From NCBI RefSeq assembly GCF_002563655.1, contig NZ_PDIY01000001.1, forward strand, positions 1,421,501 to 1,485,500: a DNA stretch of 64,000 nucleotides, read 5' to 3'. The DNA comes from Bacillus sp. es.034. Its GTDB lineage: Bacteria; Bacillota; Bacilli; Bacillales; Bacillaceae_B. Below are positions 25,556 to 35,903 of the stretch, in pieces (the stretch's first letter is position 1; each line of letters opens with the position of its first letter). The notes under the pieces are model-generated. The model ran no database searches. It saw only the letters and a list, made by a program, of their open reading frames with translations, and was not told the origin of the DNA. Position numbers and translations under genes: made by a program.

Positions 25556-26197
25556 ATGGGAATTCATCATTATTTTAAAAGCCTATCAGATCTCGAGACC
25601 CTCATCCGCTGTCCGGGTCGCTTCAAATACCACGAGCATAATGTGGCCAGCCATTCCTTTAAAGTAACGAAAATCGCCCAGTTTCTCGGGACGGTGGAGG
25701 AACAGAACGGAAAAGAACTGGATTGGAAAGCACTCTATGAAAAAGCATTGAATCATGATTACGCAGAACTGTTCACCGGTGATATCAAAACACCCGTGAA
25801 ATATGCTTCGGGCAAATTACGGGAGCTCTTCAGCCAGGTGGAGGATCAGATGGTGAATAAATTCATCACCACGGAGTTTCCCCCGCAATTCCAGGAAGTG
25901 TACCGGGAACGTTTTAAAGAGGGGAAGGATGAGACCCTGGAAGGAAGGATTTTATCCGTCGCAGATAAAATCGACCTTTTATACGAGTCTTTCGGTGAAA
26001 TCCAAAAAGGAAATCCTGAACCATTGTTTATTGAAATTTATCAGGAGGCACTGACGACGATCGTCAAATATAAGGACATGGATTGCGTCGGATACTTCCT
26101 CGAATACATCCTTCCTGATATGCTGTCCGAAAAATTCATCCCCCACCATGAGCTGAAAGAACGGACACAGAAACTGATCCGGGAGGCTGAAGAATGA
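25556..26197 (+). CDS. HD-domain phosphohydrolase (YfbR-like)
   Basis: A 213-residue HD-superfamily protein. Metal-binding residues are seen as H27/H33 in the EHNVASHSF region, HD in ALNHDYAELFTGDI and a later D in VADKIDLLYES; the pattern (R..H..H, HD, E..TGDI, D) is that of the YfbR-like 5'-deoxyribonucleotidase group, which removes phosphate from dNMPs. Substrate here is inferred only. ATG 25556 follows GAGAGGAG. It stands alone with a possible promoter TTGATA near 25508. Confidence 0.82.
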   Translation: MGIHHYFKSLSDLETLIRCPGRFKYHEHNVASHSFKVTKIAQFLGTVEEQNGKELDWKALYEKALNHDYAELFTGDIKTPVKYASGKLRELFSQVEDQMVNKFITTEFPPQFQEVYRERFKEGKDETLEGRILSVADKIDLLYESFGEIQKGNPEPLFIEIYQEALTTIVKYKDMDCVGYFLEYILPDMLSEKFIPHHELKERTQKLIREAEE

Positions 26198-26269
26198 GAA
26201 CCCCCTTTCCAGATAGGGGAAACTTCGGTAGAATATGTGTTATTCCCTTATTTACAAGGAGAGTTGAAC

Positions 26270-26500
26270 GTGTCAAAAATTATTTTAGGCTTATTTTTAC
26301 CGGGATTGCTTGTCGTTCTGTTCACACGGGTGACGTATAATCATTATGTCGGCTTGATCCTGACCGTTGCCCTCATAGCGGCTTCGGTGTCGAAGGGATA
26401 TACGGATTCCTGGTTGCTCATAGTCATAGACGCGGCGTCGCTCACCGCTGGATTCTGGTATAGTGACCGGATGATGAAAAAAGCGAAGAGAAGTGCATAG
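26270..26500 (+). CDS. csbA: General-stress membrane protein CsbA
   Basis: A 76-residue integral membrane protein with three hydrophobic segments and the characteristic LVVLFTRVTYNHYVGLILT stretch, which matches B. subtilis CsbA (same length). In B. subtilis it is a sigma-B gene next to uvrBA; function unknown. GTG 26270 follows AAGGAGAG. I found no clear sigma-B promoter upstream. In this genome the secreted amidase gene lies between csbA and uvrB. Confidence 0.88.
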   Translation: MSKIILGLFLPGLLVVLFTRVTYNHYVGLILTVALIAASVSKGYTDSWLLIVIDAASLTAGFWYSDRMMKKAKRSA

Positions 26501-26507
26501 GCACGAC

Positions 26508-26547
26508 AAAAAACAAGGCCATCCTTTGAGGACGGCCTTGTTTTTTA
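26508..26547 (+). terminator. Bidirectional terminator between csbA and the amidase gene
   Basis: AAAAACAAGGCC-TCC / GGA-GGCCTTGTTTTTT hairpin with T runs on both strands between convergent genes. Confidence 0.92.
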
Positions 26548-28554
26548 TCGTTTATGGGGATGCTTGGAATTATCCACAATATCCACATCTTCAGCTCGTA
26601 CAAAGGCAAGACGATGATTCAGGTGAATCAGATAAAATTCATCGTCTCCCCAGACGATTTTATGGGTGGTATCCGGGTTGTACGTATAAACAGGTGCGCT
26701 GTAGTAGCTTCCTTTCACTTTCTCCGTGGCGACATATTTTTGTCCCGGGGTGAGCGTATATTGAAGTACATTCATCCCTCTTACCGGAATGCCTTCAGGA
26801 AAGGCTTCTGCTTCGGGATAAGCCAAGCCGTAAACAGGGATTTCCGTTTTCCCTTCTTTCGGGGTGATGACGATCCCGGAACCTTTTGTGGTGTTTTTTC
26901 CTTTTGGATTATAGAACCACGCTTTTTGGGCTCCATACCAGATCGCTGTCCAGTCTCCTTCGTCATCAGCCTTATAAAAGGTTTGACCTGTCACGGCTTT
27001 ATTTCCCCAATTCGACGCATCTAAAGGATGGGCATTCGGCAGTGCCGCGTCCTTGATAAGGGGAGCATCAAAGCTTGGAGCACTATACAGATAGACGAAG
27101 TTTGCCGGTTGTTTTGGAACGGGCTCACCGGTCGGTGTCTGAAGGTCCGGCATGTTCTTGTTGAAGTTCGGATTGATCTGGACTACGTCTTTTTGCTTCT
27201 TCCCCGACTCAAGGGGTGCCCCCAAAATCTTCATATAATGTGCCCAATCCCAGAATGGGCCTGGATCCCAGTGCATGGTGGACTGTCTGGCTGCGGATGT
27301 ACCCGGCACTTCATCATGGGCGATGATATGATCGCGGTCCAAGGGGATATTATACTCCCTTGATAGATGCTTCACTAATCGGGCGGAGGCATGATACAGC
27401 TGCTCGTTGTACCAGTCTGCCCCTTCAATGGCGATTCCTTCATGTTCGATCCCGATACTCTTCGAATTGAAATACCAGTTGCCCGCATGCCATGCCACAT
27501 CTTTATTATCGATCATTTGAGTGATATCGCCATCTGAGGAGCGGATCACATAGTGGGCGGAAGCCTGGGTGGTTTCCCGCTGAAACACGGTTTTGGTTAG
27601 ATCATAGCTGATTTCCGTATCGTGTAGGACGATATACTTGATTTCCTGGTTATCATATGGACGGTTGGCTTTGTCGTAGTTGCCGTAAGACCACTCATAG
27701 AATGTCCCGTCATGATTGATTTTCTTGTAAGCTGCCGGGACATAATGGCAGGCAAGGCCTTTCGGACAATCGGCTTTGTTTTCTCCATCATCTGATTTTA
27801 AGTGTAATGGCTTGATGGTTTCTTTATCCGGAGTGACCTGTTTTGGAGCGAGATGGATGGAAGAGCCATCTTCTGTCTGTTTTGCTGCTCCATTGTTGAT
27901 CGTTTCATATACTCGATCGGCAAAATCCCTTGCTCCTGTCTCGTCAGAAGAACCACTGTATTTGGCAACGGCACCGTACCAATCATCAAGGCCCGTCGGA
28001 GTTTTACCGACTGTCTGATCCGCATACTTTGCAAGTAATGCCGCAGCTCCGCGAATGTTTTGTTTTTTGTCTTTTTTTAGCTCCCCGGATGGGAGGGAGA
28101 GCAGGTCCGCCGCCGCAGTTAATGTGTGAAGATTAGGATCTGAAAGAGAAATATCTGCTTGCTTTCCAGCTGGCACAACACCCTGCATGGGAGCGTCTTC
28201 TTTTCCTGACAGAAACATATGAAGCGGTGAGTCCGATGTGTCAGGGTCTTCCAAACTATCAACATTGACATCCGTCAGATGCATCAACCCGTAGCCGCCG
28301 GAAGCGCTTGGCTTTCCGTCGTGATGCTCCCATAAGGACATGTTATAACCCACTGCAAGGAGTACTTCAACGGGTACGTCAAATTCCTGGGCGGCTTGTC
28401 GGAATGCTTCCTGCAATTCGGATGAATCCACCGTGGCAGCACGTGCAATTCCTTGAGAAGAAAGGGATGGGGACAACGGTGTCACGGCGGAACCCAGTAA
28501 GAGCCCCGTTAAACTGAGACTGCCTGCAACTTTCAACCATTTTGATTTTTTCAT
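26545..28554 (-). CDS. Secreted N-acetylmuramoyl-L-alanine amidase with degenerate lysozyme-like domain
   Basis: A 669-residue exported cell-wall enzyme. Residues 1-40 are a signal peptide. Residues 45-220 look like a lysozyme/transglycosylase-type domain (LLAVGYNMSLWEHHDGKPSA, GGYGLMHLTD) but Met72 stands where the catalytic Glu is expected (AYVESRW-type motif), so this part is probably binding-only. Residues 300-440 are an Amidase_2 domain with likely Zn ligands His311, His413 and Asp430. The C-terminal 200 residues are Trp/Tyr-rich and SH3-like, probably wall-binding. The start (minus-strand ATG, AGGAGG site) is clear. It is divergent from uvrB across a DnaA-box cluster. Confidence 0.88.
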   Translation of the reverse strand: MKKSKWLKVAGSLSLTGLLLGSAVTPLSPSLSSQGIARAATVDSSELQEAFRQAAQEFDVPVEVLLAVGYNMSLWEHHDGKPSASGGYGLMHLTDVNVDSLEDPDTSDSPLHMFLSGKEDAPMQGVVPAGKQADISLSDPNLHTLTAAADLLSLPSGELKKDKKQNIRGAAALLAKYADQTVGKTPTGLDDWYGAVAKYSGSSDETGARDFADRVYETINNGAAKQTEDGSSIHLAPKQVTPDKETIKPLHLKSDDGENKADCPKGLACHYVPAAYKKINHDGTFYEWSYGNYDKANRPYDNQEIKYIVLHDTEISYDLTKTVFQRETTQASAHYVIRSSDGDITQMIDNKDVAWHAGNWYFNSKSIGIEHEGIAIEGADWYNEQLYHASARLVKHLSREYNIPLDRDHIIAHDEVPGTSAARQSTMHWDPGPFWDWAHYMKILGAPLESGKKQKDVVQINPNFNKNMPDLQTPTGEPVPKQPANFVYLYSAPSFDAPLIKDAALPNAHPLDASNWGNKAVTGQTFYKADDEGDWTAIWYGAQKAWFYNPKGKNTTKGSGIVITPKEGKTEIPVYGLAYPEAEAFPEGIPVRGMNVLQYTLTPGQKYVATEKVKGSYYSAPVYTYNPDTTHKIVWGDDEFYLIHLNHRLAFVRAEDVDIVDNSKHPHKR

Positions 28555-28985
28555 ACATTCCTCCTGAGCTTATGTATTTTAGCTGAATCTATTAAAAAGC
28601 TTATAGAATAATAGACTGAATAGTCAATCAATTATTGGATATATGCCTAGATGAATAATTCATGAAAAGTGAAATGTGGGGAGAAATGATTGAATTGTGG
28701 ATAAAGAGTGAATTATGTGAATAACATAGCATCTCCAATGGTTATTCACAGTTTGAAATTGAGTCCAGGGGATTTGTTCACAAGAAATTTGACGAAATGT
28801 GTATAAGTTTACGTATTTTCCACAAGTAATGCGGACTTATGCACAAGGTTATACACAGGGTGTGCATAGAAATGTTCGAATGGTGTCGAAAAAAGATGAT
28901 CAAACCTCTTGGCTCTGTCGAATGTAAGATTCTTAGTTGTTCCTTGCTCTAAATTGGAAGTTATCCACAATGTTAATAGATTTGA

Positions 28986-28998
28986 AGGTCCGTCCCTC
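28986..28998 (-). repeat. GAGGGACGGACCT repeat copy inside the DnaA-box region
   Basis: Exact reverse complement of the core (AGGTCCGTCCCTC), 16 bases after a perfect DnaA box and 12 bases before the LexA box. Confidence 0.75.
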
Positions 28999-29010
28999 AA
29001 AAAGGGAAAA

Positions 29011-29024
29011 CGAACTTTTGTTCG
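29011..29024 (+). promoter_or_regulatory. LexA (SOS) box of uvrBA
   Basis: CGAACTTTTGTTCG has both perfect half-sites of the Bacillus SOS box (CGAAC-N4-GTTCG). It lies just upstream of an extended -10 (TGGTAGAAT, 29054-29062), so LexA would block the uvrBA promoter until DNA damage. Confidence 0.88.
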
Positions 29025-29146
29025 CTTATTGTTGGTTAATAAGGAGGGAAATGTGGTAGAATGTGTATAAATGAATGTGCAGTGTTTAAGATGGGTATAA
29101 GTAGGTAAATACAAGGTAGCAGTCCTTTATTATAGGAGGTTTCACG

Positions 29147-31129
29147 GTGAAAGATCAATTCGAGCTCAAATCCAAATATAAACCAGAAGGGGACCAGCCC
29201 CTTGCCATAGAGAAGCTGGTACAGGGAATCAATGAAGGGAAACGGCATCAGACGTTACTTGGGGCGACTGGGACAGGAAAGACCTTCACTGTCTCCAATG
29301 TGATCAAGCAGGTTGAAAAGCCGACCCTCATCATTGCTCATAATAAAACATTGGCGGGACAGCTCTACAGTGAGTTCAAAGAGTTTTTCCCTGATAATGC
29401 CGTTGAATATTTTGTCAGTTACTATGATTATTATCAGCCGGAAGCATATGTTCCTCAAACAGATACCTTCATTGAAAAGGATGCCAGCATCAATGATGAA
29501 ATCGATAAATTGAGACACTCTGCCACATCTTCCCTTTTTGAACGGAAAGATGTCATCATCATTGCCAGCGTGTCATGTATTTACGGTTTAGGTAATCCGG
29601 AAGAGTATCGTGAGCTCGTCCTATCCCTCAGGACAGGGATGGAAATTGAACGGAACCAATTGCTTCGTAAGCTTGTGGATATCCAATATGAACGAAATGA
29701 CATCGACTTTCAGCGCGGGACTTTCCGTGTGCGCGGTGACGTAGTGGAAATTTTCCCGGCATCCCGTGATGAACACTGTATGCGTGTGGAATTTTTCGGG
29801 GATGAAATCGACCGGATCCGTGAAGTGGATGCCCTCACCGGTGAAATCATGGGTGATCGTGACCACATCGCGATTTTCCCGGCCTCCCACTTCGTAACCC
29901 GTGAAGAGAAATTACAGGTTGCCATCAAGAATATTGAAAAAGAACTGGAAGAACAGCTGGCGATCATGAAGGAAGAGAACAAGCTTCTCGAAGCTCAGCG
30001 GCTGGAACAGCGAACCCGGTATGACCTGGAAATGATGAGGGAAATGGGTTTCTGTTCTGGGATCGAGAACTACTCCCGCCACCTGACATTACGACCGGCA
30101 GGATCGACCCCCTATACGCTTCTGGACTATTTCCCGGATGACTTCCTGATCGTAGTGGATGAGTCCCATGTGACCCTTCCTCAGATCAGGGGGATGTTCA
30201 ACGGGGACCAGGCACGTAAAAAAGTGCTCGTGGACCATGGCTTCCGTCTGCCTTCAGCAATGGACAATCGTCCCCTTCGCTTTGAAGAGTTCGAGAAGAA
30301 AACCCAGCAGCTTCTATATGTTTCGGCAACTCCCGGACCATATGAGTTGGAGCATAGTCCTGAAATGGTCGAGCAGATCATCCGGCCGACGGGACTTCTT
30401 GACCCAATCATCGAGGTGCGTCCGATCGAAGGCCAAATAGACGATCTATTAGGTGAGATCAATGAACGGGTCGAGAAAAACGAACGGGTTCTCGTGACCA
30501 CGTTAACGAAGAAAATGTCAGAGGATCTATCTGCCTATTTAAAGGAAATCGGAATCAAGGTCCAATACCTCCACTCTGAAATCAAGACATTGGAGCGTAT
30601 CGAAATCATCCGGGATCTTCGTTTGGGAAAATACGACGTCTTAGTCGGAATCAACTTACTCCGTGAAGGTCTAGATATACCTGAAGTGTCCCTTGTCACC
30701 ATTTTGGATGCTGATAAGGAAGGCTTCCTGCGTTCGGAGCGGTCCCTGATCCAGACGATCGGCCGTGCAGCCCGTAATAGTAACGGAAGAGTCATCATGT
30801 ATGCAGACAAAATCACTGACTCCATGCAAAAAGCACTGGATGAAACCGAACGTCGCCGGACGACCCAACAGGAATACAACGAAAAACATGGCGTTACCCC
30901 GACGACCATACAAAAAGAAATCAGGGATGTCATCAAGGCGACTCATGCGGCTGAAGAAGCAGGGGTTTATGAAGGAGAACAGACAAAGGTTTCGAAAATG
31001 TCTAAACCGGAGCGACAAAAACTTATTGCTAGCCTGGAAGTGGAAATGAAGGAAGCGGCCAAGGCACTGGACTTCGAACGTGCAGCACAGCTTCGTGATA
31101 CCATTCTTGAGCTCAAGGCGGAAGGATGA
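29147..31129 (+). CDS. uvrB: Excinuclease ABC subunit B
   Basis: UvrB verifies DNA damage after UvrA loading and recruits UvrC for incision. The 660 residues include Walker A ([10 protein letters not shown]), the beta-hairpin region ([17 protein letters not shown]), the DESHV motif, helicase motifs V-VI ([23 protein letters not shown]) and the C-terminal UVR coiled coil (about 622-657). GTG 29147 is six bases after AGGAGGT. It is controlled by a LexA box and lies beside a DnaA-box cluster; uvrA follows after seven bases. Confidence 0.98.
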   Translation: MKDQFELKSKYKPEGDQPLAIEKLVQGINEGKRHQTLLGATGTGKTFTVSNVIKQVEKPTLIIAHNKTLAGQLYSEFKEFFPDNAVEYFVSYYDYYQPEAYVPQTDTFIEKDASINDEIDKLRHSATSSLFERKDVIIIASVSCIYGLGNPEEYRELVLSLRTGMEIERNQLLRKLVDIQYERNDIDFQRGTFRVRGDVVEIFPASRDEHCMRVEFFGDEIDRIREVDALTGEIMGDRDHIAIFPASHFVTREEKLQVAIKNIEKELEEQLAIMKEENKLLEAQRLEQRTRYDLEMMREMGFCSGIENYSRHLTLRPAGSTPYTLLDYFPDDFLIVVDESHVTLPQIRGMFNGDQARKKVLVDHGFRLPSAMDNRPLRFEEFEKKTQQLLYVSATPGPYELEHSPEMVEQIIRPTGLLDPIIEVRPIEGQIDDLLGEINERVEKNERVLVTTLTKKMSEDLSAYLKEIGIKVQYLHSEIKTLERIEIIRDLRLGKYDVLVGINLLREGLDIPEVSLVTILDADKEGFLRSERSLIQTIGRAARNSNGRVIMYADKITDSMQKALDETERRRTTQQEYNEKHGVTPTTIQKEIRDVIKATHAAEEAGVYEGEQTKVSKMSKPERQKLIASLEVEMKEAAKALDFERAAQLRDTILELKAEG

Positions 31130-31136
31130 AGGAATT

Positions 31137-34010
31137 ATGGCGCAGGATAAAATCATCGTACAAGGAGCAAGGGCTCATAATTTAAAAAATATAGATATCA
31201 ACATTCCAAGGGATCAACTGGTCGTCTTGACCGGACTATCTGGTTCGGGAAAATCTTCCCTTGCCTTTGATACCATTTATGCAGAGGGGCAGAGACGATA
31301 TGTTGAATCCCTTTCTGCTTATGCCCGTCAATTCCTCGGTCAGATGGATAAACCCGATGTCGACGCCATCGAAGGGTTATCACCGGCGATTTCCATCGAT
31401 CAAAAAACGACGAGCCGCAATCCCCGTTCAACAGTTGGGACCGTAACGGAGATTTATGATTATCTTCGTCTGCTGTTTGCTAGGGTCGGAAAACCGATCT
31501 GTCCGAATCACGGGATCGAAATCACCTCCCAGACGATTGAACAGATGGTGGACAGGGTCCTTGAGTATCCTGAAAGAACGAAGCTGCAAGTACTGGCACC
31601 CGTTGTTTCGGGCCGGAAAGGCACCCATGTAAAGACATTGGAAGACATCAAGAAGCAGGGGTTCGTACGTGTTCGCATCAATGGCGAGGTACAGGACCTT
31701 GGTGAAGAAATCTCATTGGAGAAAAATAAAAAGCACTCCATCGAAGTGATCATCGACCGGATCGTTGTGAAGGAAGGAGTGGCAGCCCGCCTCTCCGACT
31801 CCCTTGAAACGGCACTGAGACTGGCAGATGGTCAGGTGATCATCGATGTGATCGGGGAGGATGAGCTTTTATTCAGCGAACATCATGCCTGTCCGTACTG
31901 TGGATTTTCCATCACGGAACTTGAACCAAGGATGTTTTCTTTCAACAGTCCATTCGGGGCATGCCCAAGTTGTGACGGACTGGGAACCAAACTCGAAGTG
32001 GATAAAGAACTCGTCATCCCCAATTGGGACCGTACCCTCGATGAGCATGCGATCGCCCCGTGGGAACCGACCAGTTCTCAATATTATCCATCCCTGCTGA
32101 AAGCAGTCTGTGACCATTATGAGATTCCCATGGATATCCCCGTAAAGGATATCCCGAAACATCAGATGGATAAGATCCTTTACGGTTCCGGTAAGGATGA
32201 AATCTATTTCCGCTACGAGAACGACTTCGGCCAGGTCCGGGAAAACTATCTTCGCTTTGAAGGGGTCATTCCCAATGTGGAACGCCGCTACCGTGAAACG
32301 AGCTCGGATTATATCAGGGAACAGATGGAAAAGTACATGGCGCAGCAGGACTGTCCTGCCTGCAACGGCCATCGTTTGAAAGAAGAGAGCCTCGCCGTGA
32401 AGGTGGACTCCCTTCATATTGGCGAAGTGACGGCTTTTTCGATTGAAGAAGCAGAGCAGTTCTTCCAAAAACTCCAACTCTCCGAGAAAGATATGAAGAT
32501 TGCCAACCTTATCTTGAGGGAAATACGTGAACGACTTGGTTTCCTTGTGAATGTAGGTCTTGAATATCTGACACTCAGCCGTGCGGCAGGGACGCTTTCA
32601 GGCGGGGAGGCCCAGCGGATTCGCCTGGCCACTCAAATCGGTTCCCGTCTGACCGGGGTACTATATATCTTGGATGAACCGTCCATCGGCTTGCATCAGC
32701 GGGATAATGATAGACTGATTGATACGTTAAAGAATATGCGTGAAATCGGTAATACGTTGATCGTCGTGGAGCATGATGAGGATACGATGATGGCGGCAGA
32801 TTATCTCATTGATATTGGACCTGGTGCGGGAGTTCATGGTGGGGAAGTCGTTTCAGCCGGAACGCCACAGGAAGTGATGGATGATTCCAACTCATTGACC
32901 GGTCAGTATTTATCAGGGAAGAAATTCATCCCTCTTCCACAGGAAAGACGGAAGCCTGACGGCCGTTACCTGGAGATTGTGGGTGCGAAGGAAAATAACT
33001 TGCACAACGTCAAAGTCAAGCTGCCTTTAGGGATCTTTTCAGCTGTGACCGGGGTATCGGGATCAGGGAAGAGTACGCTGATCAATGAAATCCTTCACAA
33101 ATCACTGGCTCAAAAGCTTCATAATGCGAAATCAAAGCCTGGTGAGCATAAAGAAGTGAAGGGCATCGAGCACCTGGATAAAGTCATTGATATCGATCAA
33201 TCACCGATCGGCCGTACGCCGAGGTCTAATCCGGCTACGTACACAGGTGTGTTCGACGATATCCGCGATGTGTTTGCCACCACAAACGAAGCAAAAGTTC
33301 GTGGTTATAAAAAAGGTCGCTTCAGCTTTAACGTCAAGGGTGGCCGCTGTGAAGCGTGTCGCGGAGACGGGATCATCAAGATTGAAATGCACTTCCTGCC
33401 GGATGTATACGTTCCATGTGAGGTTTGCCATGGAAAACGGTATAACCGCGAAACCCTTGAAGTGAAATACAAAGATAAAAATATCTCCGACGTCCTTGGA
33501 ATGACCGTCGAAGATGCAGTGAAATTCTTTGAAAACATCCCTAAGATCAACCGGAAGCTGCAGACCATCTTTGACGTAGGTCTTGGTTACATCACATTGG
33601 GTCAGCCGGCCACCACGTTATCGGGAGGGGAAGCCCAGCGTGTCAAACTGGCGTCCGAATTGCATCGCCGTTCGACAGGCCGCTCTCTCTACATCCTCGA
33701 TGAGCCGACGACTGGACTTCACGTCGATGACATCGCCCGTCTCCTTGTCGTCCTTCAACGACTCGTTGAAAACGGGGACACGGTCCTTGTCATCGAACAC
33801 AATCTCGATGTCATCAAGGCAGCCGACTACCTTGTGGATCTTGGTCCGGAAGGCGGGGACAAAGGCGGTAAAATCGTCGCAACCGGCACCCCTGAAAAAG
33901 TGGCCGAAGTACAGGGCTCCTACACAGGTAAATACCTGAAACCCGTCCTCGAACGCGATCGTGAACGGATGAAAAAGAAAATCCGCGAAAAAGAAGAAGT
34001 CACAAACTAA
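31137..34010 (+). CDS. uvrA: Excinuclease ABC subunit A
   Basis: UvrA is the damage-scanning ABC ATPase of nucleotide excision repair. At 957 residues it has two ABC halves with split signature and Walker motifs ([46 protein letters not shown]) and Cys4 zinc modules (CPYC...CPSC, CEAC...CEVC). ATG 31137 ([18 protein letters not shown]) is the family start; the frame is open further back into uvrB but that has no support. It is the second gene of the SOS operon. Confidence 0.98.
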   Translation: MAQDKIIVQGARAHNLKNIDINIPRDQLVVLTGLSGSGKSSLAFDTIYAEGQRRYVESLSAYARQFLGQMDKPDVDAIEGLSPAISIDQKTTSRNPRSTVGTVTEIYDYLRLLFARVGKPICPNHGIEITSQTIEQMVDRVLEYPERTKLQVLAPVVSGRKGTHVKTLEDIKKQGFVRVRINGEVQDLGEEISLEKNKKHSIEVIIDRIVVKEGVAARLSDSLETALRLADGQVIIDVIGEDELLFSEHHACPYCGFSITELEPRMFSFNSPFGACPSCDGLGTKLEVDKELVIPNWDRTLDEHAIAPWEPTSSQYYPSLLKAVCDHYEIPMDIPVKDIPKHQMDKILYGSGKDEIYFRYENDFGQVRENYLRFEGVIPNVERRYRETSSDYIREQMEKYMAQQDCPACNGHRLKEESLAVKVDSLHIGEVTAFSIEEAEQFFQKLQLSEKDMKIANLILREIRERLGFLVNVGLEYLTLSRAAGTLSGGEAQRIRLATQIGSRLTGVLYILDEPSIGLHQRDNDRLIDTLKNMREIGNTLIVVEHDEDTMMAADYLIDIGPGAGVHGGEVVSAGTPQEVMDDSNSLTGQYLSGKKFIPLPQERRKPDGRYLEIVGAKENNLHNVKVKLPLGIFSAVTGVSGSGKSTLINEILHKSLAQKLHNAKSKPGEHKEVKGIEHLDKVIDIDQSPIGRTPRSNPATYTGVFDDIRDVFATTNEAKVRGYKKGRFSFNVKGGRCEACRGDGIIKIEMHFLPDVYVPCEVCHGKRYNRETLEVKYKDKNISDVLGMTVEDAVKFFENIPKINRKLQTIFDVGLGYITLGQPATTLSGGEAQRVKLASELHRRSTGRSLYILDEPTTGLHVDDIARLLVVLQRLVENGDTVLVIEHNLDVIKAADYLVDLGPEGGDKGGKIVATGTPEKVAEVQGSYTGKYLKPVLERDRERMKKKIREKEEVTN

Positions 34011-34013
34011 TCC

Positions 34014-34046
34014 AAAAGAGAGATGCATCGAGCATCTCTCTTTTCC
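34014..34046 (+). terminator. Terminator of uvrBA
   Basis: AAAAGAGAGATGC / GCATCTCTCTTTTCC hairpin with ATCGA loop. Confidence 0.92.
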
Positions 34047-34159
34047 TTAACCAAACGGGGAATATAGAAAAACACCTCCCGATACCTACCCAAACTCAGC
34101 CTCAAGATGGAGTCTAGGCACACTTCCCATATGAGAAAATATGATTATAACAAATGCAT

Positions 34160-34185
34160 TGAAACTTTTTGCCCAGCGTATCGTA
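34160..34185 (+). promoter_or_regulatory. Sigma-W type promoter of the yvl operon
   Basis: TGAAAC (34160-34165), exactly 16 bases, CGTA (34182-34185). This is the ECF sigma-W consensus. The B. subtilis yvlABCD operon is a known sigma-W target, so conserved control is likely. Confidence 0.85.
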
Positions 34186-34210
34186 AATAATAGTAGAGGA
34201 GATGATGAAG

Positions 34211-34525
34211 ATGGAGACCAATAAGGTACTGTCAGCTCTATGCTATTTTAGTATATTTTTTGCCGGCTTCCTATTTCCCCTGATCGTCTATTTTGTATCA
34301 GATCATCCATACGTGAAAAAGGATGCCAAATCAGCATTTTTATCTCACTTGTTACCGGTCATAGCGGTGCCCCTTGTATTCGCAGGTTTGGTTATGGATA
34401 TGGGGGTTTTCGCAAGTGGGGCGGGGCTGCCTGTCTTCACCGTCATCATGATCGGTTTAGCCATATTACTTAGTGTTGTCGTGGTCATTTGGAATGTGTA
34501 TAAGGGCATCAAAGTACTTTTATAA
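34211..34525 (+). CDS. yvlA: DUF4870-like small membrane protein (YvlA)
   Basis: A 104-residue protein with three or four membrane segments and a YFVSDHPYVKKDAKSA loop typical of DUF4870-type proteins. Of three close in-frame ATGs (34202, 34205, 34211) I take 34211, nine bases after AGAGGAG. It heads the yvlABCD operon behind a sigma-W promoter. Function unknown; by regulation it belongs to envelope stress. Confidence 0.82.
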   Translation: METNKVLSALCYFSIFFAGFLFPLIVYFVSDHPYVKKDAKSAFLSHLLPVIAVPLVFAGLVMDMGVFASGAGLPVFTVIMIGLAILLSVVVVIWNVYKGIKVLL

Positions 34526-34547
34526 TCAATAAAGGGGATGAAAGAGT

Positions 34548-35678
34548 ATGAATGAAGAACGTAAACGCATTTTGGATATGTTGGAAAATGGAACGATTTC
34601 GGCACAGGAAGCTGTGGCATTATTAGAAGCACTTGAAGAAAAGCCGCATACATCGAAGCCGAAAAAAGAGAAGGATTTCCTTGATGAGTTTGTATCGATT
34701 TTTCAAGATGAAAAAAAGGGTGAAAAAGACCACTCATCCCATTCAGGGAATCCGAAAGATAAGCTCCTTGATTTCATGAATTCGGCCCTCTCTAAGATCA
34801 AGAGCTTCGACTTCGACTTTCAATGGAATCAATCGGTGGAATTGTCCCATGTTTACCAGCAGCCGAATACGGAATTTGAAAAAATTGATATCGATGTGGC
34901 CAATGGAAAGGTGGAGCTTATTCCATGGGATGGTGAGGAAGTCCGGGTAGAATGTGAAGCCAAGGTGTATCGTACGGAAGACAATGAAGAAGCGAGAAAG
35001 CAGTTCATGGAGAATACGTCCTTTGCCATCGACGGTGATACCCTCTATTACTCGACCCAATTAAAGTGGATGAAGGTGGACTCCAAGCTGTATATCCCGA
35101 AACACCAGTATAAAAGGATTTCTGTCCGTTTATTCAATGGTGGGTTAAAAGCAAAGAATTTAGAGGTTCAGGACCTCCGTGCCAAGGCTGCCAATGGGAA
35201 GATCCAGATCGACCGCCTGACTTCGAAGAAAGCGGAAGTCGAAACGTCCAATGGTGCGATTTCCATTCTGAACGCGAAAGCGGATCATGTGGAGGCAGAA
35301 TCCATTAACGGCAAGGTGCACGTCGAAGGGGATATCTCGTACTCAGATGTTCAATCCCTGAATGGAAATATCGTATGTGCACTGACAGGGGAGAAATCCG
35401 ATACGGTACACGCAAAAACAGTGACGGGTAATATCGATTTGTATGTTCCTGAAAACATCAACATTTCCGGTGAAGCCAAATCGAACTTCGGTAGTTTCAA
35501 GGTCGAACTGCAGGGTATTGATGTATTAGAGGAAAAAAATGAAGTGGTGCAGAAATCGATCCGATTCAGCCGTAAGACTGATTCAGCCGATAAGCTTCAT
35601 CTTTTTGCGGAAACAAAAGCGGGATCTGTCCTCATAAAAAAACATGAACAGAAGAATGTTAATAAGGACAACGCATAA
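34548..35678 (+). CDS. yvlB: DUF4097-family adhesin-like protein YvlB
   Basis: A 376-residue protein with an N-terminal SHOCT-like helical motif (RILDMLENGTISAQEAVALLEAL), a charged linker, then a repetitive beta-helix-like DUF4097 domain (about 100-365) made of repeats such as ANGKIQIDRLTSKKAEVETSNGAISIL. No signal peptide or membrane segment is seen. Such proteins accompany PspC and holin-like proteins in sigma-W operons. ATG 34548 has AAAGGGGATG upstream. Precise role unknown. Confidence 0.88.
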   Translation: MNEERKRILDMLENGTISAQEAVALLEALEEKPHTSKPKKEKDFLDEFVSIFQDEKKGEKDHSSHSGNPKDKLLDFMNSALSKIKSFDFDFQWNQSVELSHVYQQPNTEFEKIDIDVANGKVELIPWDGEEVRVECEAKVYRTEDNEEARKQFMENTSFAIDGDTLYYSTQLKWMKVDSKLYIPKHQYKRISVRLFNGGLKAKNLEVQDLRAKAANGKIQIDRLTSKKAEVETSNGAISILNAKADHVEAESINGKVHVEGDISYSDVQSLNGNIVCALTGEKSDTVHAKTVTGNIDLYVPENINISGEAKSNFGSFKVELQGIDVLEEKNEVVQKSIRFSRKTDSADKLHLFAETKAGSVLIKKHEQKNVNKDNA

Positions 35679-35699
35679 GATGAGAAAGAAGGAATAATG

Positions 35700-35903
35700 A
35701 TGAAAAAACGATTAGCACGATCAAGGTCTGACCGCAAGCTTGCCGGGGTGATTGGAGGATTGTCACGTTATGTAGGGATTGATTCAACGATCCTTAGGGT
35801 GATCTTCATCATTCTTCTCATTCCAACTGGGTTTTTCCCACTGGCTGTCGTTTATGGTTTATTGGCCTTCGTGCTGCCACATGAGGAGGAAGCCATCAGA
35901 TAA
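35700..35903 (+). CDS. yvlC: PspC-domain protein YvlC
   Basis: A 67-residue PspC-domain protein: the N-terminal RSRSDRKLAGVIGGLSRYVGIDSTILRVIF is the family signature and is followed by a membrane segment pair. PspC proteins sense or respond to membrane stress. ATG 35700 is preferred over ATG 35697 because of spacing from AGAAGGA. Its stop overlaps the start of yvlD by one base. Confidence 0.92.
   Translation: MKKRLARSRSDRKLAGVIGGLSRYVGIDSTILRVIFIILLIPTGFFPLAVVYGLLAFVLPHEEEAIR

Larger units (their letters stand above)
28696..29070. promoter_or_regulatory. DnaA-box cluster between the amidase and uvrB
   Basis: Eight matches to TTATNCACA on either strand: 28696-28704 (-), 28716-28724 (-), 28742-28750 (+), 28798-28806 (-), 28837-28845 (+), 28849-28857 (+), 28961-28969 (+), 29062-29070 (-). 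Two (28696, 28961) are the perfect TTATCCACA. Three more have one mismatch (28774-28782, 28816-28824, 28861-28869). The surrounding gene-free 592 bases are AT-rich. The place is not oriC (no dnaA/dnaN nearby), so this looks like a secondary DnaA-titration or DnaA-regulated site. Confidence 0.85.

Noticed and set aside
28555-29146. Chromosomal replication origin
   Set aside because: The region has many DnaA boxes, but dnaA, dnaN and rpmH are absent and the flanks are an amidase gene and uvrB, so I call it a secondary DnaA-box cluster.
31869-32477. 202-residue open frame on the minus strand inside uvrA
   Set aside because: Antisense shadow of a conserved gene with no ribosome site or family features.
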